Shown piece after piece: positions 1 through 7,776 of a DNA stretch of 64,000 nucleotides (position 1 is its first letter; the number at the start of each line of letters is the position of its first letter). This DNA is from Bacteroidales bacterium (GTDB lineage Bacteria > Bacteroidota > Bacteroidia > Bacteroidales > UBA932): assembly GCA_017626355.1 (NCBI GenBank), contig JAGAIY010000001.1:62001-126000 (forward strand). The letters are read 5' to 3'. The notes under the pieces are model-generated. The model was given only the letters and a program-made list of their open reading frames with translations. It made no database searches and was not told the DNA's origin. Both the position numbers and the translations under genes were made by a program.

Positions 1-729
1 ATGATACTGAACGGAGAGGCGGAAGACTGCATGGAACTTTTCGAAAGACTCAAGGCACGCATACGAAGAATTCTCAAGACAGCGGGGCGGATCATTGACT
101 GGGAAGCGTTCAAAGCTGACATACTGCCGGTCAAAACTCTGGATGCTCTCCGAAATGAAATCATTTATGTAAACCGTAACGCCTTTGTCGCAAATCCGCA
201 ATTCACACCTTTCAGCTATCCATGGGGAGGCGGATGTGCTTTCTTCTTGCCTAGCTTCAATCTTCTACCGGCAAAATCCATCAAGGAATTGGGATTCAAC
301 AAGGCACGGGAACTGACGCATTTCCGAGAGGTAAGGATGATTGAGGAACTGAAGTTTGTCGAAGATATAGCATACATACCTTCTTTCTGCAGAACCGATA
401 TCGGTGAAAGCATGTTCAGAGATGCACGAAGTTATTTCAACTCATTGACACGCAATGCAGAAGCTTTCAGTCAGATTGCTCAAAGATTGAAGGATTCCGT
501 GTTTCTTACCGATGACGAGTTGTATGCCGCTGCTACCATGTATGCTGAAAAGTATTATGGCAGCAGACAACTGTCACTCCTGAACCCGGAACAAAAGATA
601 CTTATGTCCAAGGAACTGCATTTCAAATACAACGCATCCAATCAGCAGATCAGGCGTCTGCTGAAACTTGACATAAGCATTCTTAATGAACTTTTCCCCC
701 AACAGGCATCAATCCCATCCGTAAAATAG
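1..729 (+). CDS. REP-associated (RAYT-like) transposase, C-terminal part; 5' end outside the window
   Basis: The frame is open from base 1 to the TAG at 727-729 (242 residues). The stretch RNEIIYVNRNAFVANP followed by TPFSYPWGGG resembles the part of REP-associated tyrosine transposases that follows the HUH catalytic core, where one expects I.Y.H.NP..A and YPWSS. The C-terminal 50 residues look like a helix-turn-helix (NASNQQIRRLLKLDIS). The first in-frame Met (MILNGE) would fit the position just after the HUH histidine pair, so the catalytic half probably lies upstream, off the window. The last codons and the stop are supplied by a palindrome that resembles a REP. The family call is inference from motif resemblance; an uncharacterised DNA-binding protein is the alternative. 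Confidence 0.55.
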   Translation: MILNGEAEDCMELFERLKARIRRILKTAGRIIDWEAFKADILPVKTLDALRNEIIYVNRNAFVANPQFTPFSYPWGGGCAFFLPSFNLLPAKSIKELGFNKARELTHFREVRMIEELKFVEDIAYIPSFCRTDIGESMFRDARSYFNSLTRNAEAFSQIAQRLKDSVFLTDDELYAAATMYAEKYYGSRQLSLLNPEQKILMSKELHFKYNASNQQIRRLLKLDISILNELFPQQASIPSVK

Positions 730-742
730 GCCTTTTTACGGA
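718..742. repeat. REP-like palindrome 1
   Basis: TCCGTAAAA at 718-726 pairs perfectly with TTTTACGGA at 734-742 across a 7-base spacer. It is preceded by ATCCCA, which is also found before the second copy. It overlaps the 3' end of the transposase-like gene, whose stop codon falls in the spacer. It could also act as a terminator for that gene. Confidence 0.7.
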
Positions 743-768
743 CAGTAGTCCCATATCTGAGCATCCCA

Positions 769-793
769 TCCGTAAAACAGCCGGATTTACGGA
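769..793. repeat. REP-like palindrome 2
   Basis: TCCGTAAA at 769-776 pairs with TTTACGGA at 786-793 around a 9-base spacer. The flank CATCCCATCCGTAAAA matches the first copy 51 bases upstream, so the two are copies of one element rather than a chance hairpin. The pair lies between the transposase-like gene and the convergent recO. Confidence 0.7.
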
Positions 794-830
794 CGGAAGG
801 ATTTTCGCCGACAGGACATCTGAAGTTTAT

Positions 831-1484
831 CTATGCGAAAAGTTCCCGGAGGACTTTAAGGGAGTTTATGTTGACGGCGGATTCGGTGTGGAATTCTATG
901 TAGCGGAGGATTTCTTCCGCTATTTCATTTCTGACGGCGCCGTTCAAGGGAATGAGCATGGATTCCGCGAAAGGAATCTGCATGAAGCGCTCCACTGTGG
1001 GATAGTGGTTGCCGACAAATGGCCTGAGGTCCTTGGATTCAGGGCTGAAGCCAAGAACGACAGCAAGTTCAAGAAGGAAGCGGATATGGAAATTGCTGAA
1101 ATCTGTCCGGATAGCGTCAAGCATAAGTATGCTCTTTTCACACCATTCATAGAGCCCAGGTTCAGAAGCCCCGTCCTTGACCACGCGATAGAGCACCTCG
1201 CTCATGAACATGGTCATGGAATTCTTGAACATATTGTTCCTTATTCCAAGCAGAGGATGCCTGGCGACAACATTGCGGGCCGTGAACAACGTAGACTTGT
1301 TGGTCTCGACGATATCGGCCTCCAGCATATTCAGAGGCAGGAAAAGCGACATGACGGATTTCTTCCCCAGCCCCCTTACAAGAAAACTTCGTCGTCCGTA
1401 CTCCTTGCTCAGGGTATGGACGACGATAGAATTTTCACCGAACTTGGTGGTATGCAGAACTATGAGTCCGGTGTTCACTGTCAT
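831..1484 (-). CDS. recO: DNA repair protein RecO
   Basis: The product is 217 residues. The N-terminal OB-fold opening, from about residue 5, reads TGLIVLHTTKFGENSIVVHTLSKEYGR, which is typical of RecO (GIVL...Y.E.S.I...T...G). A helical C-terminal half follows. As in other Bacteroidota RecO proteins I see no four-cysteine zinc site. RecO loads RecA onto SSB-coated DNA together with RecR in RecF-pathway gap repair. It lies 30 bases downstream of rdgB on the same strand, so the two are probably co-transcribed from the promoter near 2180. The gene ends facing the REP-like palindromes. Confidence 0.9.
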   Translation of the reverse strand: MTVNTGLIVLHTTKFGENSIVVHTLSKEYGRRSFLVRGLGKKSVMSLFLPLNMLEADIVETNKSTLFTARNVVARHPLLGIRNNMFKNSMTMFMSEVLYRVVKDGASEPGLYEWCEKSILMLDAIRTDFSNFHIRFLLELAVVLGFSPESKDLRPFVGNHYPTVERFMQIPFAESMLIPLNGAVRNEIAEEILRYIEFHTESAVNINSLKVLRELFA

Positions 1485-1514
1485 GACTTCCGTATATTAT
1501 AAGACGTGATTTGC

Positions 1515-2147
1515 TCAAGCATTGTCCCTGAGCCACTCGGCCATGGCACGAAGAGCCTTTCCCCTGTGGGAAATCTCATTCTTCTGCTCTTCTGTGATGT
1601 CGGCAAGTGTCTGTCCCGGATATTCGTCAGCGATGAAGATAGGATCATAGCCGAAGCCTCCGTTTCCGGACTTTTCAAAGGCTATCGTACCTTCAAGGGT
1701 ACCTTCGAAAATCTGTTTCCTGCCATCTATGATAAGGGTAACCACACTTTTGAAGCGTGCTCTTCTGGATACAGGTTTTGTGTTTATACCGTATTCTGCC
1801 GCCATTCTGGCCGATTTTTCAAGAACCTTGAGTTCATAAAGCACCTTGTCCATGTTCTTGTTGAAGTCCTTGTCGTCACCGGCGTATCTTGCCGTATATA
1901 CTCCAGGAGCACCTCCAAGCGCATCGACTTCAAGTCCCGTATCGTCGGCGAAGCAATTGCATCCGCATCTGTCATAAAGATACTGGGCCTTCTGAAGCGA
2001 GTTGGCCATCAATGTCTTTCCTGTTTCGGGAATATCTTCCGTGATTCCGAAGTGTGCGGGGGTAACGAGCTCAAAGCCCTCGCCTAAGATTTCTGATGCC
2101 TCACGCAGTTTACCGCTGTTGCCCGTTGCAAAAACCAATTTCATCAT
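1515..2147 (-). CDS. rdgB: XTP/dITP diphosphatase (RdgB/HAM1)
   Basis: The protein (about 210 residues) begins MMKLVFATGNSGKL, the signature N-terminus of the RdgB/HAM1 family, and contains FADDTGLEVDAL, GGAPGVYTARYAG and GFGYDPIF. It hydrolyses non-canonical purine nucleoside triphosphates (XTP, dITP) to monophosphates in the cytoplasm, keeping them out of DNA. The frame is open further upstream, but that extension has no family similarity and would cross the promoter at 2178-2185. I therefore place the start at 2147 or 2144. It is the first gene of a probable rdgB-recO operon. Confidence 0.93.
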   Translation of the reverse strand: MMKLVFATGNSGKLREASEILGEGFELVTPAHFGITEDIPETGKTLMANSLQKAQYLYDRCGCNCFADDTGLEVDALGGAPGVYTARYAGDDKDFNKNMDKVLYELKVLEKSARMAAEYGINTKPVSRRARFKSVVTLIIDGRKQIFEGTLEGTIAFEKSGNGGFGYDPIFIADEYPGQTLADITEEQKNEISHRGKALRAMAEWLRDNA

Positions 2148-2177
2148 AACTGCTATATAACTACTAATTAACCGCTG

Positions 2178-2185
2178 CAAAGGTA
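2178..2185 (-). promoter_or_regulatory. Bacteroidota -7 element for rdgB-recO
   Basis: The minus strand reads TACCTTTG, an exact TAnnTTTG. It sits about 30 bases upstream of the chosen rdgB start. I see no matching TTTG at the usual -33 distance. Confidence 0.7.
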
Positions 2186-2198
2186 CAACATTTTTTCT

Positions 2199-2206
2199 TA
2201 TTTTTG
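2199..2206 (+). promoter_or_regulatory. Bacteroidota -7 element for the S41 peptidase gene
   Basis: TATTTTTG matches TAnnTTTG and lies about 50 bases before the chosen start of the peptidase gene, back to back with the rdgB promoter. No convincing -33 box is visible. Confidence 0.6.
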
Positions 2207-2256
2207 TGGCATAATATATGCTGGCAGTTTCCGGCTTCCCTTTCAATGACATTGGA

Positions 2257-3891
2257 ATGAATATGAAAAGAAATCTTATAATAACCTTCCTCATGGCAGC
2301 AGCCATGGCATTTTCAACTTCACAAAACGCTGATGCTCAATCGAAAAGCTTCAAGCTCGGACAATGGACAGAAATCCATGACGGTATCGTGAAGGAGCTC
2401 AACCGCTCATATGTGGACTCGCTTCCTGTAGACAGGATAATGAGAGCAGGCGTAGACGCCATGCTTGAAGAACTCGACCCATATACCATTTATATTCCCG
2501 AAGAGGAGAACGAATATCTTCAGATGCTCATGTCCAAGACCTACGGCGGAATAGGAGCGATCATACATAAGAAGAAGGAAGACAACGTGATAATCAACGA
2601 GCCTTACTTCGGATCTCCGGCACATAAGAACGGACTTGTGTGCGGTGACGAGATACTCGAGATAGACGGAACACCGGTAAAGGGACTTGAGAGCAAGGAT
2701 GCGAGCGACAGGATGAAGGGAAAACCGGGCACGACCGTGACGTTCAAGGTCAGGAAAGGTCGCACTGGAGACACTCTTGACGTCCCAGTAGTGCGCGAGC
2801 GCATACATTTTCCTGATGTGGAATATGCCGGAATGCTCAATGACACCACCGGATACATCCTCCAGTCCGGATTCACCGAAGGAGTTGCAGGTCAGATCAA
2901 GGACAGATTCAACGAACTCAAGGCCCAGGGCATGAAAAGGCTCGTGCTCGATCTCAGGGGCAACGGCGGAGGACTTATGAGCGAAGCCATAAACATAGTT
3001 TCCCTTTTCGTCCCTAAAGGTTCTCTTGTAGTATCTGCGAAAGGCAACAGCGAGAAGTCAAGAAGAGACAGCTACACCACACTTGAACCGATTGATACTC
3101 AGATACCTATCATTGTAATGATAAATTCGGGATCGGCTTCTTCGGCAGAGATCGTGGCAGGTGCTCTCCAGGATCTGGACAGGGCGACGATAATGGGAGA
3201 AAGAAGCTATGGAAAGGGACTGGTGCAGTCGATTCTTCCCGTCGCATACAACGGACAGCTGAAGATAACAACGGCAAAATACTATACTCCGAGCGGAAGA
3301 TGCGTCCAGGCGATAGACTACAGCAACCGCAACGAGGACGGCAGCGTAGGACATATTCCGGATTCGCTGACAAAGGAGTTCAGGACGGCAGCAGGAAGGA
3401 TCGTGCGCGACGGCGGCGGAATAACTCCTGATGTGGAGATAAAGGTTCCGGACTACAGCAGGCTCGTGTACTCCCTGGTACTCAGCGGAGTACTGGACCA
3501 GTATGTCATCGATTATTCACGCAGACATGACAGCATACCGGCAGTGGAGGACTTCCATTTCACCGACGAGGATTTCGAAGACTTCATCCGCTTCGCCAAG
3601 ACTCAGGACTTCGATTACCGCAGCAGTGCGAAGACCCTCTACGACCAGATGAAGAAGGAACTTGTAAAGGACGGACTTGCAGATGCGATGTCAGAGGAAC
3701 TTGCCGCCATGGGAAAGGCTCTGGAAATGGACAAGGAAAAGTTCATCAGACTCAAGAAGGACGAGATCGTACCGTTCATAGAAGAAGAGATCGCCACCCG
3801 CTACTGGTTCCAGGAGGCCGGTGTGAAGATCAGGCTCAGATACGACGACCAGCTCAAGGAGGCTCTTACCAGAGAATTGATAAAGATATGA
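2257..3891 (+). CDS. S41 family C-terminal processing peptidase (CtpA-like)
   Basis: The chosen start gives 544 residues. A signal peptide (MKRNLIITFLMAAAMAF) is followed by a PDZ domain around residues 95-180 (YGGIGAII, PAHKNGLVCGDEILEIDG) and then the S41 catalytic domain. The nucleophile lies in NSGSASSAEIVAGAL (about Ser295) and the general-base lysine in RSYGKGLVQ (about Lys320). Such Ser/Lys proteases act in the periplasm and trim or degrade envelope proteins from their C-terminus. An earlier ATG at 2218 is possible but sits almost on the promoter and adds a poor leader before the signal peptide. The stop overlaps the next gene by four bases (ATGA), suggesting translational coupling. 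Confidence 0.92.
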   Translation: MNMKRNLIITFLMAAAMAFSTSQNADAQSKSFKLGQWTEIHDGIVKELNRSYVDSLPVDRIMRAGVDAMLEELDPYTIYIPEEENEYLQMLMSKTYGGIGAIIHKKKEDNVIINEPYFGSPAHKNGLVCGDEILEIDGTPVKGLESKDASDRMKGKPGTTVTFKVRKGRTGDTLDVPVVRERIHFPDVEYAGMLNDTTGYILQSGFTEGVAGQIKDRFNELKAQGMKRLVLDLRGNGGGLMSEAINIVSLFVPKGSLVVSAKGNSEKSRRDSYTTLEPIDTQIPIIVMINSGSASSAEIVAGALQDLDRATIMGERSYGKGLVQSILPVAYNGQLKITTAKYYTPSGRCVQAIDYSNRNEDGSVGHIPDSLTKEFRTAAGRIVRDGGGITPDVEIKVPDYSRLVYSLVLSGVLDQYVIDYSRRHDSIPAVEDFHFTDEDFEDFIRFAKTQDFDYRSSAKTLYDQMKKELVKDGLADAMSEELAAMGKALEMDKEKFIRLKKDEIVPFIEEEIATRYWFQEAGVKIRLRYDDQLKEALTRELIKI

Positions 3892-4532
3892 TAGCGTTAT
3901 TCGATTTCGACGGCGTCCTGATGGATACAGAATCGCAGTACAGCCGCTTCTGGGACGAGACCGGCCGGAAATTCGTGAATATAGAGGGCTTCGGCAGCAT
4001 CATAAAAGGTCAGACCCTGAAACAGATCTTCGCGAAACATTTTGACGGGCATTCGGAAGAAGAGCTCCGCGCCATAGAGGATGCCATCAATGATTTCGAG
4101 AAGGAGATGACCTATGGATTCATCCCTGGTGCCCAGGAGTTCATGCTTGAACTGAAGAAGGCAGGAATTCCGACAGCCATCGTCACAAGTTCGAACAATA
4201 CCAAGATGTCACAGGTGTACAAGGCTCATCCTCAGCTGCATACGATGGTAGACGCCATACTTACAAGCGAGCATTTCACCAGGTCGAAACCGGATCCGGA
4301 ATGTTTCCTTAAAGGGATGGAGGTTCTGGGCGGTACTCCCGGAACCACTGTTGTATTCGAAGACTCCATCCATGGCCTTACAGCCGCCCGTGCAGCAGGT
4401 GCCTATGTTGTCGGTCTTGCAACGACCAACAGCAGGGAGACGATCGAGCCCCTCTGCGATATGGTTCTGGATGATTTCACAGATATGGAAAAAATCGGCC
4501 TTACCTTCACAGGCGAGGCCGATCCAGTCTAA
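3888..4532 (+). CDS. HAD-superfamily phosphatase, beta-phosphoglucomutase-like subgroup
   Basis: The 214-residue protein has all HAD motifs: LFDFDGVLMDTES (nucleophile Asp6 and acid/base Asp8), VTSSN (motif II), KPDPECF (motif III lysine) and VFEDSIHG (motif IV). The helical cap between motifs I and II fits the beta-phosphoglucomutase/phosphoglycolate phosphatase group. It probably dephosphorylates or isomerises a small phosphosugar in the cytoplasm; the exact substrate cannot be read from sequence. It is translationally coupled to the S41 peptidase gene upstream. Confidence 0.88.
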   Translation: MIALFDFDGVLMDTESQYSRFWDETGRKFVNIEGFGSIIKGQTLKQIFAKHFDGHSEEELRAIEDAINDFEKEMTYGFIPGAQEFMLELKKAGIPTAIVTSSNNTKMSQVYKAHPQLHTMVDAILTSEHFTRSKPDPECFLKGMEVLGGTPGTTVVFEDSIHGLTAARAAGAYVVGLATTNSRETIEPLCDMVLDDFTDMEKIGLTFTGEADPV

Positions 4533-4549
4533 CCAAGCTAATAATAATA

Positions 4550-4565
4550 CCGGCAAGAACGCCGG
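4550..4565. terminator. Short GC hairpin between convergent genes
   Basis: CCGGC and GCCGG pair over a 6-base loop between the HAD gene and the convergent CotH-family gene. There is no long T run, so it is a weak candidate for a bidirectional terminator. Confidence 0.4.
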
Positions 4566-4570
4566 CCTGA

Positions 4571-6235
4571 TTATAAATCATTAATTGCAGTATCCAGCCA
4601 TTCAAGACGCTTACTGTAAAATTCCTTAAGATACCTGACTTCGGCCTCGTACGAGCCCCGCGACGGCATCTTCACCCAGTCTACACTGTTACGGATGTTC
4701 CAACGCTCGAAATTTCTTATCTGAGCCTTGTCCAGTGCAAAAGCCTGGTCATCTATGAATTGAGGTATAGTTTCAAGTTGAGGCATAAGCTCATTCCATC
4801 GTGTCTGAACAGCCTTGACAAAGGCAGGATCCTTGAACAGATGCCAGAACCATCCACCTCCATATGTACTGTTTGACCTGTAGTCCTTTACCCAGAAGTT
4901 CTCTGGGCCGTTTCCTACCGAGCCGTTGAAATAACCGCAGTTTCCGAGAGTAAGGTCGAAGTCCCAGAGATGATACATCTCCATCTTCTTTCCCTGCTCC
5001 TTGGTTATGAATGAGCTCTTGCGCAGGTTTCCGTCCACATTCTTGGTCAGTTCCTGGACTATGTAATAGTCAATGAAGGACTTTACGTCTATATAAGCGG
5101 CATAGCCGACATCCGGATCTGCAGAACCGGGACCTCGAAGCGCTTTCTCGAAGTCATCTATATATCCGGTCATATAAGCATACTGCTCTGATGTCGGCAC
5201 CTCAGGATCGCTGAACATCATCGGTACTCCCATCGCTGTCCACCAGCAGGTAGTCTCGTCCTGATTCTCTTCCATCTCCAGATAATATGCTCCGGTCACG
5301 GCTTCACCGCCATTGTCCCCCTCCCCGACCACATCGATATTCACACGATCTTTCGAGACTTTCTTATGCTCACATAGAGTATATACTCCCTGATATTCAT
5401 CATTGAGATAGACCTCCACACTGCGCATCCTAGGCGTCCAGCTGAAACCGCATATATCCGAAAGCCTCATTGCCACGATGTTCCTCATCAAGGTCCTGTC
5501 AGCATAATTGGCGAGCAGAGCCCATTCCTTGTCGGCAGGCATGCCAAGCAGCGATGCCTTTGAATCAAGCTTGACCTTCCATGGCTTCTTCTCCCATTCC
5601 CATGTAGAATTGCCGCGGCCTCTGATGCCCATATCGGCCTTGAACTCCCCGACATCACTGTAAAGCTTCTCCGGATCGGATATGCTTATGGTTCCGTCCA
5701 CATAATTCTTCTTGTCCAGAATCGGGGCCTTTCCGACCGTATTGATCCTGACTACAGGTATATTCTGTCTTCTTGCATGTTCTTTTTCCTGCTCCGCTGC
5801 AGGACTGGTAAATTCCAGCACTTCCCTGTTGCTCAAATACATATACAGGGTTCTGGTGTCATAATAGACATAAACAGGCTCGGAGTCCTTACGCGAAAGA
5901 GACGAGTCCGCCCTGATCGGCAGATTCATTTCTCCCACCTTCCACCAGCCGCCGGCGACAGTCACTTCCTGCGCATACGTCTGAGTGCAGTCATGCACTA
6001 TGAATGAAGTCCGGGGAACAGATACGGAAGAACCGTCAGTAAACCTTATCAGACAGCCATCGGCTGAATGAACGGCCTCGCTGAAACTCTTTCCGGCCTC
6101 ATACGCATCAATAAGCTCCGCAAAGCCGGCCACTGGTCTTGTTTCATCTGCAGCAGGCTGTTCTTCCTCACATCCGCCTAAGATGAAGGAAAGGACAGCC
6201 AGAATCCTGCAGATAAACAATGAGTGCCTATTCAT
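4571..6235 (-). CDS. CotH-family lipoprotein (CotH kinase-like)
   Basis: The 554-residue product has a lipoprotein signal ending LSFILGGC (Cys22). From about residue 155 it carries the CotH-like fold: IPVVRINT, DMGIRGRGNSTW, KKPWKVKLD, EWALLANYADRTLMRN and YLNDEYQGVYTLCEH. It ends with the DFDLTLGN and WFWHLFKDPAFV region. CotH proteins are atypical kinases that phosphorylate secreted proteins; in Bacteroidetes they often sit on the cell surface near glycan loci and their targets are unknown. It is the last gene of the SusCD-GH16 cluster, ten bases downstream of the GH16 gene, so it is probably co-transcribed with it. Its role in the locus is inference. Confidence 0.85.
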   Translation of the reverse strand: MNRHSLFICRILAVLSFILGGCEEEQPAADETRPVAGFAELIDAYEAGKSFSEAVHSADGCLIRFTDGSSVSVPRTSFIVHDCTQTYAQEVTVAGGWWKVGEMNLPIRADSSLSRKDSEPVYVYYDTRTLYMYLSNREVLEFTSPAAEQEKEHARRQNIPVVRINTVGKAPILDKKNYVDGTISISDPEKLYSDVGEFKADMGIRGRGNSTWEWEKKPWKVKLDSKASLLGMPADKEWALLANYADRTLMRNIVAMRLSDICGFSWTPRMRSVEVYLNDEYQGVYTLCEHKKVSKDRVNIDVVGEGDNGGEAVTGAYYLEMEENQDETTCWWTAMGVPMMFSDPEVPTSEQYAYMTGYIDDFEKALRGPGSADPDVGYAAYIDVKSFIDYYIVQELTKNVDGNLRKSSFITKEQGKKMEMYHLWDFDLTLGNCGYFNGSVGNGPENFWVKDYRSNSTYGGGWFWHLFKDPAFVKAVQTRWNELMPQLETIPQFIDDQAFALDKAQIRNFERWNIRNSVDWVKMPSRGSYEAEVRYLKEFYSKRLEWLDTAINDL

Positions 6236-6244
6236 AAAGTTCTG

Positions 6245-7759
6245 TTATTGTACCTTCTGGAAAACACGTACATAATCGATTTCATAAACAGCCGGCAGAC
6301 ATGATTCGTCTATACCCATGGCACCTCCCCAGTTTCCTCCCCAGGCGAGATTGAGCTTGAGGTAGAACGGAGCATCGAAAGGCCAGGTATCAGCTGTCCT
6401 GCCCTTAGGATAGTCTTCGGGATTATAGTAGAAGAGCTGCTCTCCGTCAACATAGGATTTTATATACTCAGGAGTCCACTCCAATGCATATACATGGAAG
6501 TCATCGGTCGCGCCCTTGAGGTAACGTTCCTTTGTCTTCTGGGTGCCGTTGGAATGGACATAAGCCGTACAATGGATCGACGACGACACATAGTCCTGAT
6601 GATATCCGACATGTTCCATGATATCGATCTCACCATCCTTAGGCCATGCGGTGAAATTCTTCGGCATCATCCAGAATGCAGGCCATGTTCCCTTGCCTTT
6701 CGGAAGTTTGAGACGAGCCTCGAAATAGCCGTAGGTCCATCCTTCGCTAGTATTCATACGTACCGAACGTACCTTTCCGTCAATCTTCTTGGCTGTAATG
6801 GTCAGTTTTCCGTCCGCCACCTTGGCGATCTTCTCGCCCTCGTAGATGCCGCCGGCAACATAGTCCTGAAGTTCATTGTTTCCCCAGCCGTTTCCACCGG
6901 TCTCATACCACCAGAGCTTGCTGTCAGGCGAAGTTTCGCCTGATGAATTGAACTCATCCCTCCAAACAAGCTTATAGCCGGCCGGAGTATTGATTTCAGG
7001 TTCGACATACTGGGCCGTACCAGGTTTTGAAAAGCCTGCAGGCTCTTCGAAATCAGACCATACATATATGGTTGTCAGGCCCGGATTTCCTGTCGCGTCA
7101 AAGGTCTGGAGCGCAGTAAGAAGCTGTATGTCAAGAGATGTCAGATCATTATCGGAACAGTCAAGGTATGTAAGGGCTGTCAGACCACTGACCGGTAGCT
7201 CTGTAAGAGCATTGCTCGAGCAATCAAGTTTCGTAAGGTTGGGAAAAGCCGATGCAATCTCCGGCATGGCCTTGATTCCCAGGCCGGAAGCCTCAATAGC
7301 CGTAACTGTTCCTGCTTCTTTCGTACTCAAGACACCGTCTGAGTCCAGGTCAAAATTCTCGAGCAGATATGCCTTGAATGCAGCATCTGAAATATCCACT
7401 TTCTCAACCTTGTAGTTCTGCTTCAGAGGAACCTCATGTCTTGAAGAACCGAATCTGAAGACAAGCGCAGTTTCACGTACGTCTTCTGTCTTGTTTTCCT
7501 CGATTGAAACTTTGACCGAGGTCTTGCCGGATATTCCTCCTGAAGGAGTGACCTTTGCCCATGAGTCATTTGCAGCTACTCCCCAATCGCAGTCTGCCTC
7601 CAAATTCACTGTTGTGCTCTGAGCCTCATAACTGACTGATATCCTGTCAACATCAACTGTAACAGACCCCTGCTGAGGGGTTACGGTTCCAGGCTCCGGT
7701 TCTCCGCATGAGCAGAGAACCGTAGCAAGAACCGATAATATGAAAGTATTCAATTTCAT
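6245..7759 (-). CDS. GH16 endo-beta-glucanase/laminarinase-type lipoprotein with BACON and LRR regions
   Basis: The 504-residue product has a lipoprotein signal (Cys16 or Cys18). A BACON-like Ig domain spans about 33-116 and contains the CDWGVAANDSWAKVTPSGG core. A short leucine-rich stretch spans about 150-230 (LTKLDCSSNALTELP, LTYLDCSDNDLTSLD), preceded by a calcium-loop-like DLDSDGVLSTKEA. The GH16 catalytic domain covers about 262-504. The GH16 signature EIDIME gives nucleophile Glu377, Asp379 and acid/base Glu382. GH16 enzymes of this form cut beta-1,3- or mixed beta-1,3/1,4-glucans. Its place after the binding lipoprotein gene suggests it makes surface oligosaccharides for SusCD. Substrate is inferred, not shown. 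Confidence 0.92.
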   Translation of the reverse strand: MKLNTFILSVLATVLCSCGEPEPGTVTPQQGSVTVDVDRISVSYEAQSTTVNLEADCDWGVAANDSWAKVTPSGGISGKTSVKVSIEENKTEDVRETALVFRFGSSRHEVPLKQNYKVEKVDISDAAFKAYLLENFDLDSDGVLSTKEAGTVTAIEASGLGIKAMPEIASAFPNLTKLDCSSNALTELPVSGLTALTYLDCSDNDLTSLDIQLLTALQTFDATGNPGLTTIYVWSDFEEPAGFSKPGTAQYVEPEINTPAGYKLVWRDEFNSSGETSPDSKLWWYETGGNGWGNNELQDYVAGGIYEGEKIAKVADGKLTITAKKIDGKVRSVRMNTSEGWTYGYFEARLKLPKGKGTWPAFWMMPKNFTAWPKDGEIDIMEHVGYHQDYVSSSIHCTAYVHSNGTQKTKERYLKGATDDFHVYALEWTPEYIKSYVDGEQLFYYNPEDYPKGRTADTWPFDAPFYLKLNLAWGGNWGGAMGIDESCLPAVYEIDYVRVFQKVQ

Positions 7760-7776
7760 CTGATATTTATGAAATT

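Noticed and set aside
888..1502. 204-codon open frame opposite recO
   Set aside because: It mirrors recO exactly and has no motif or promoter of its own.
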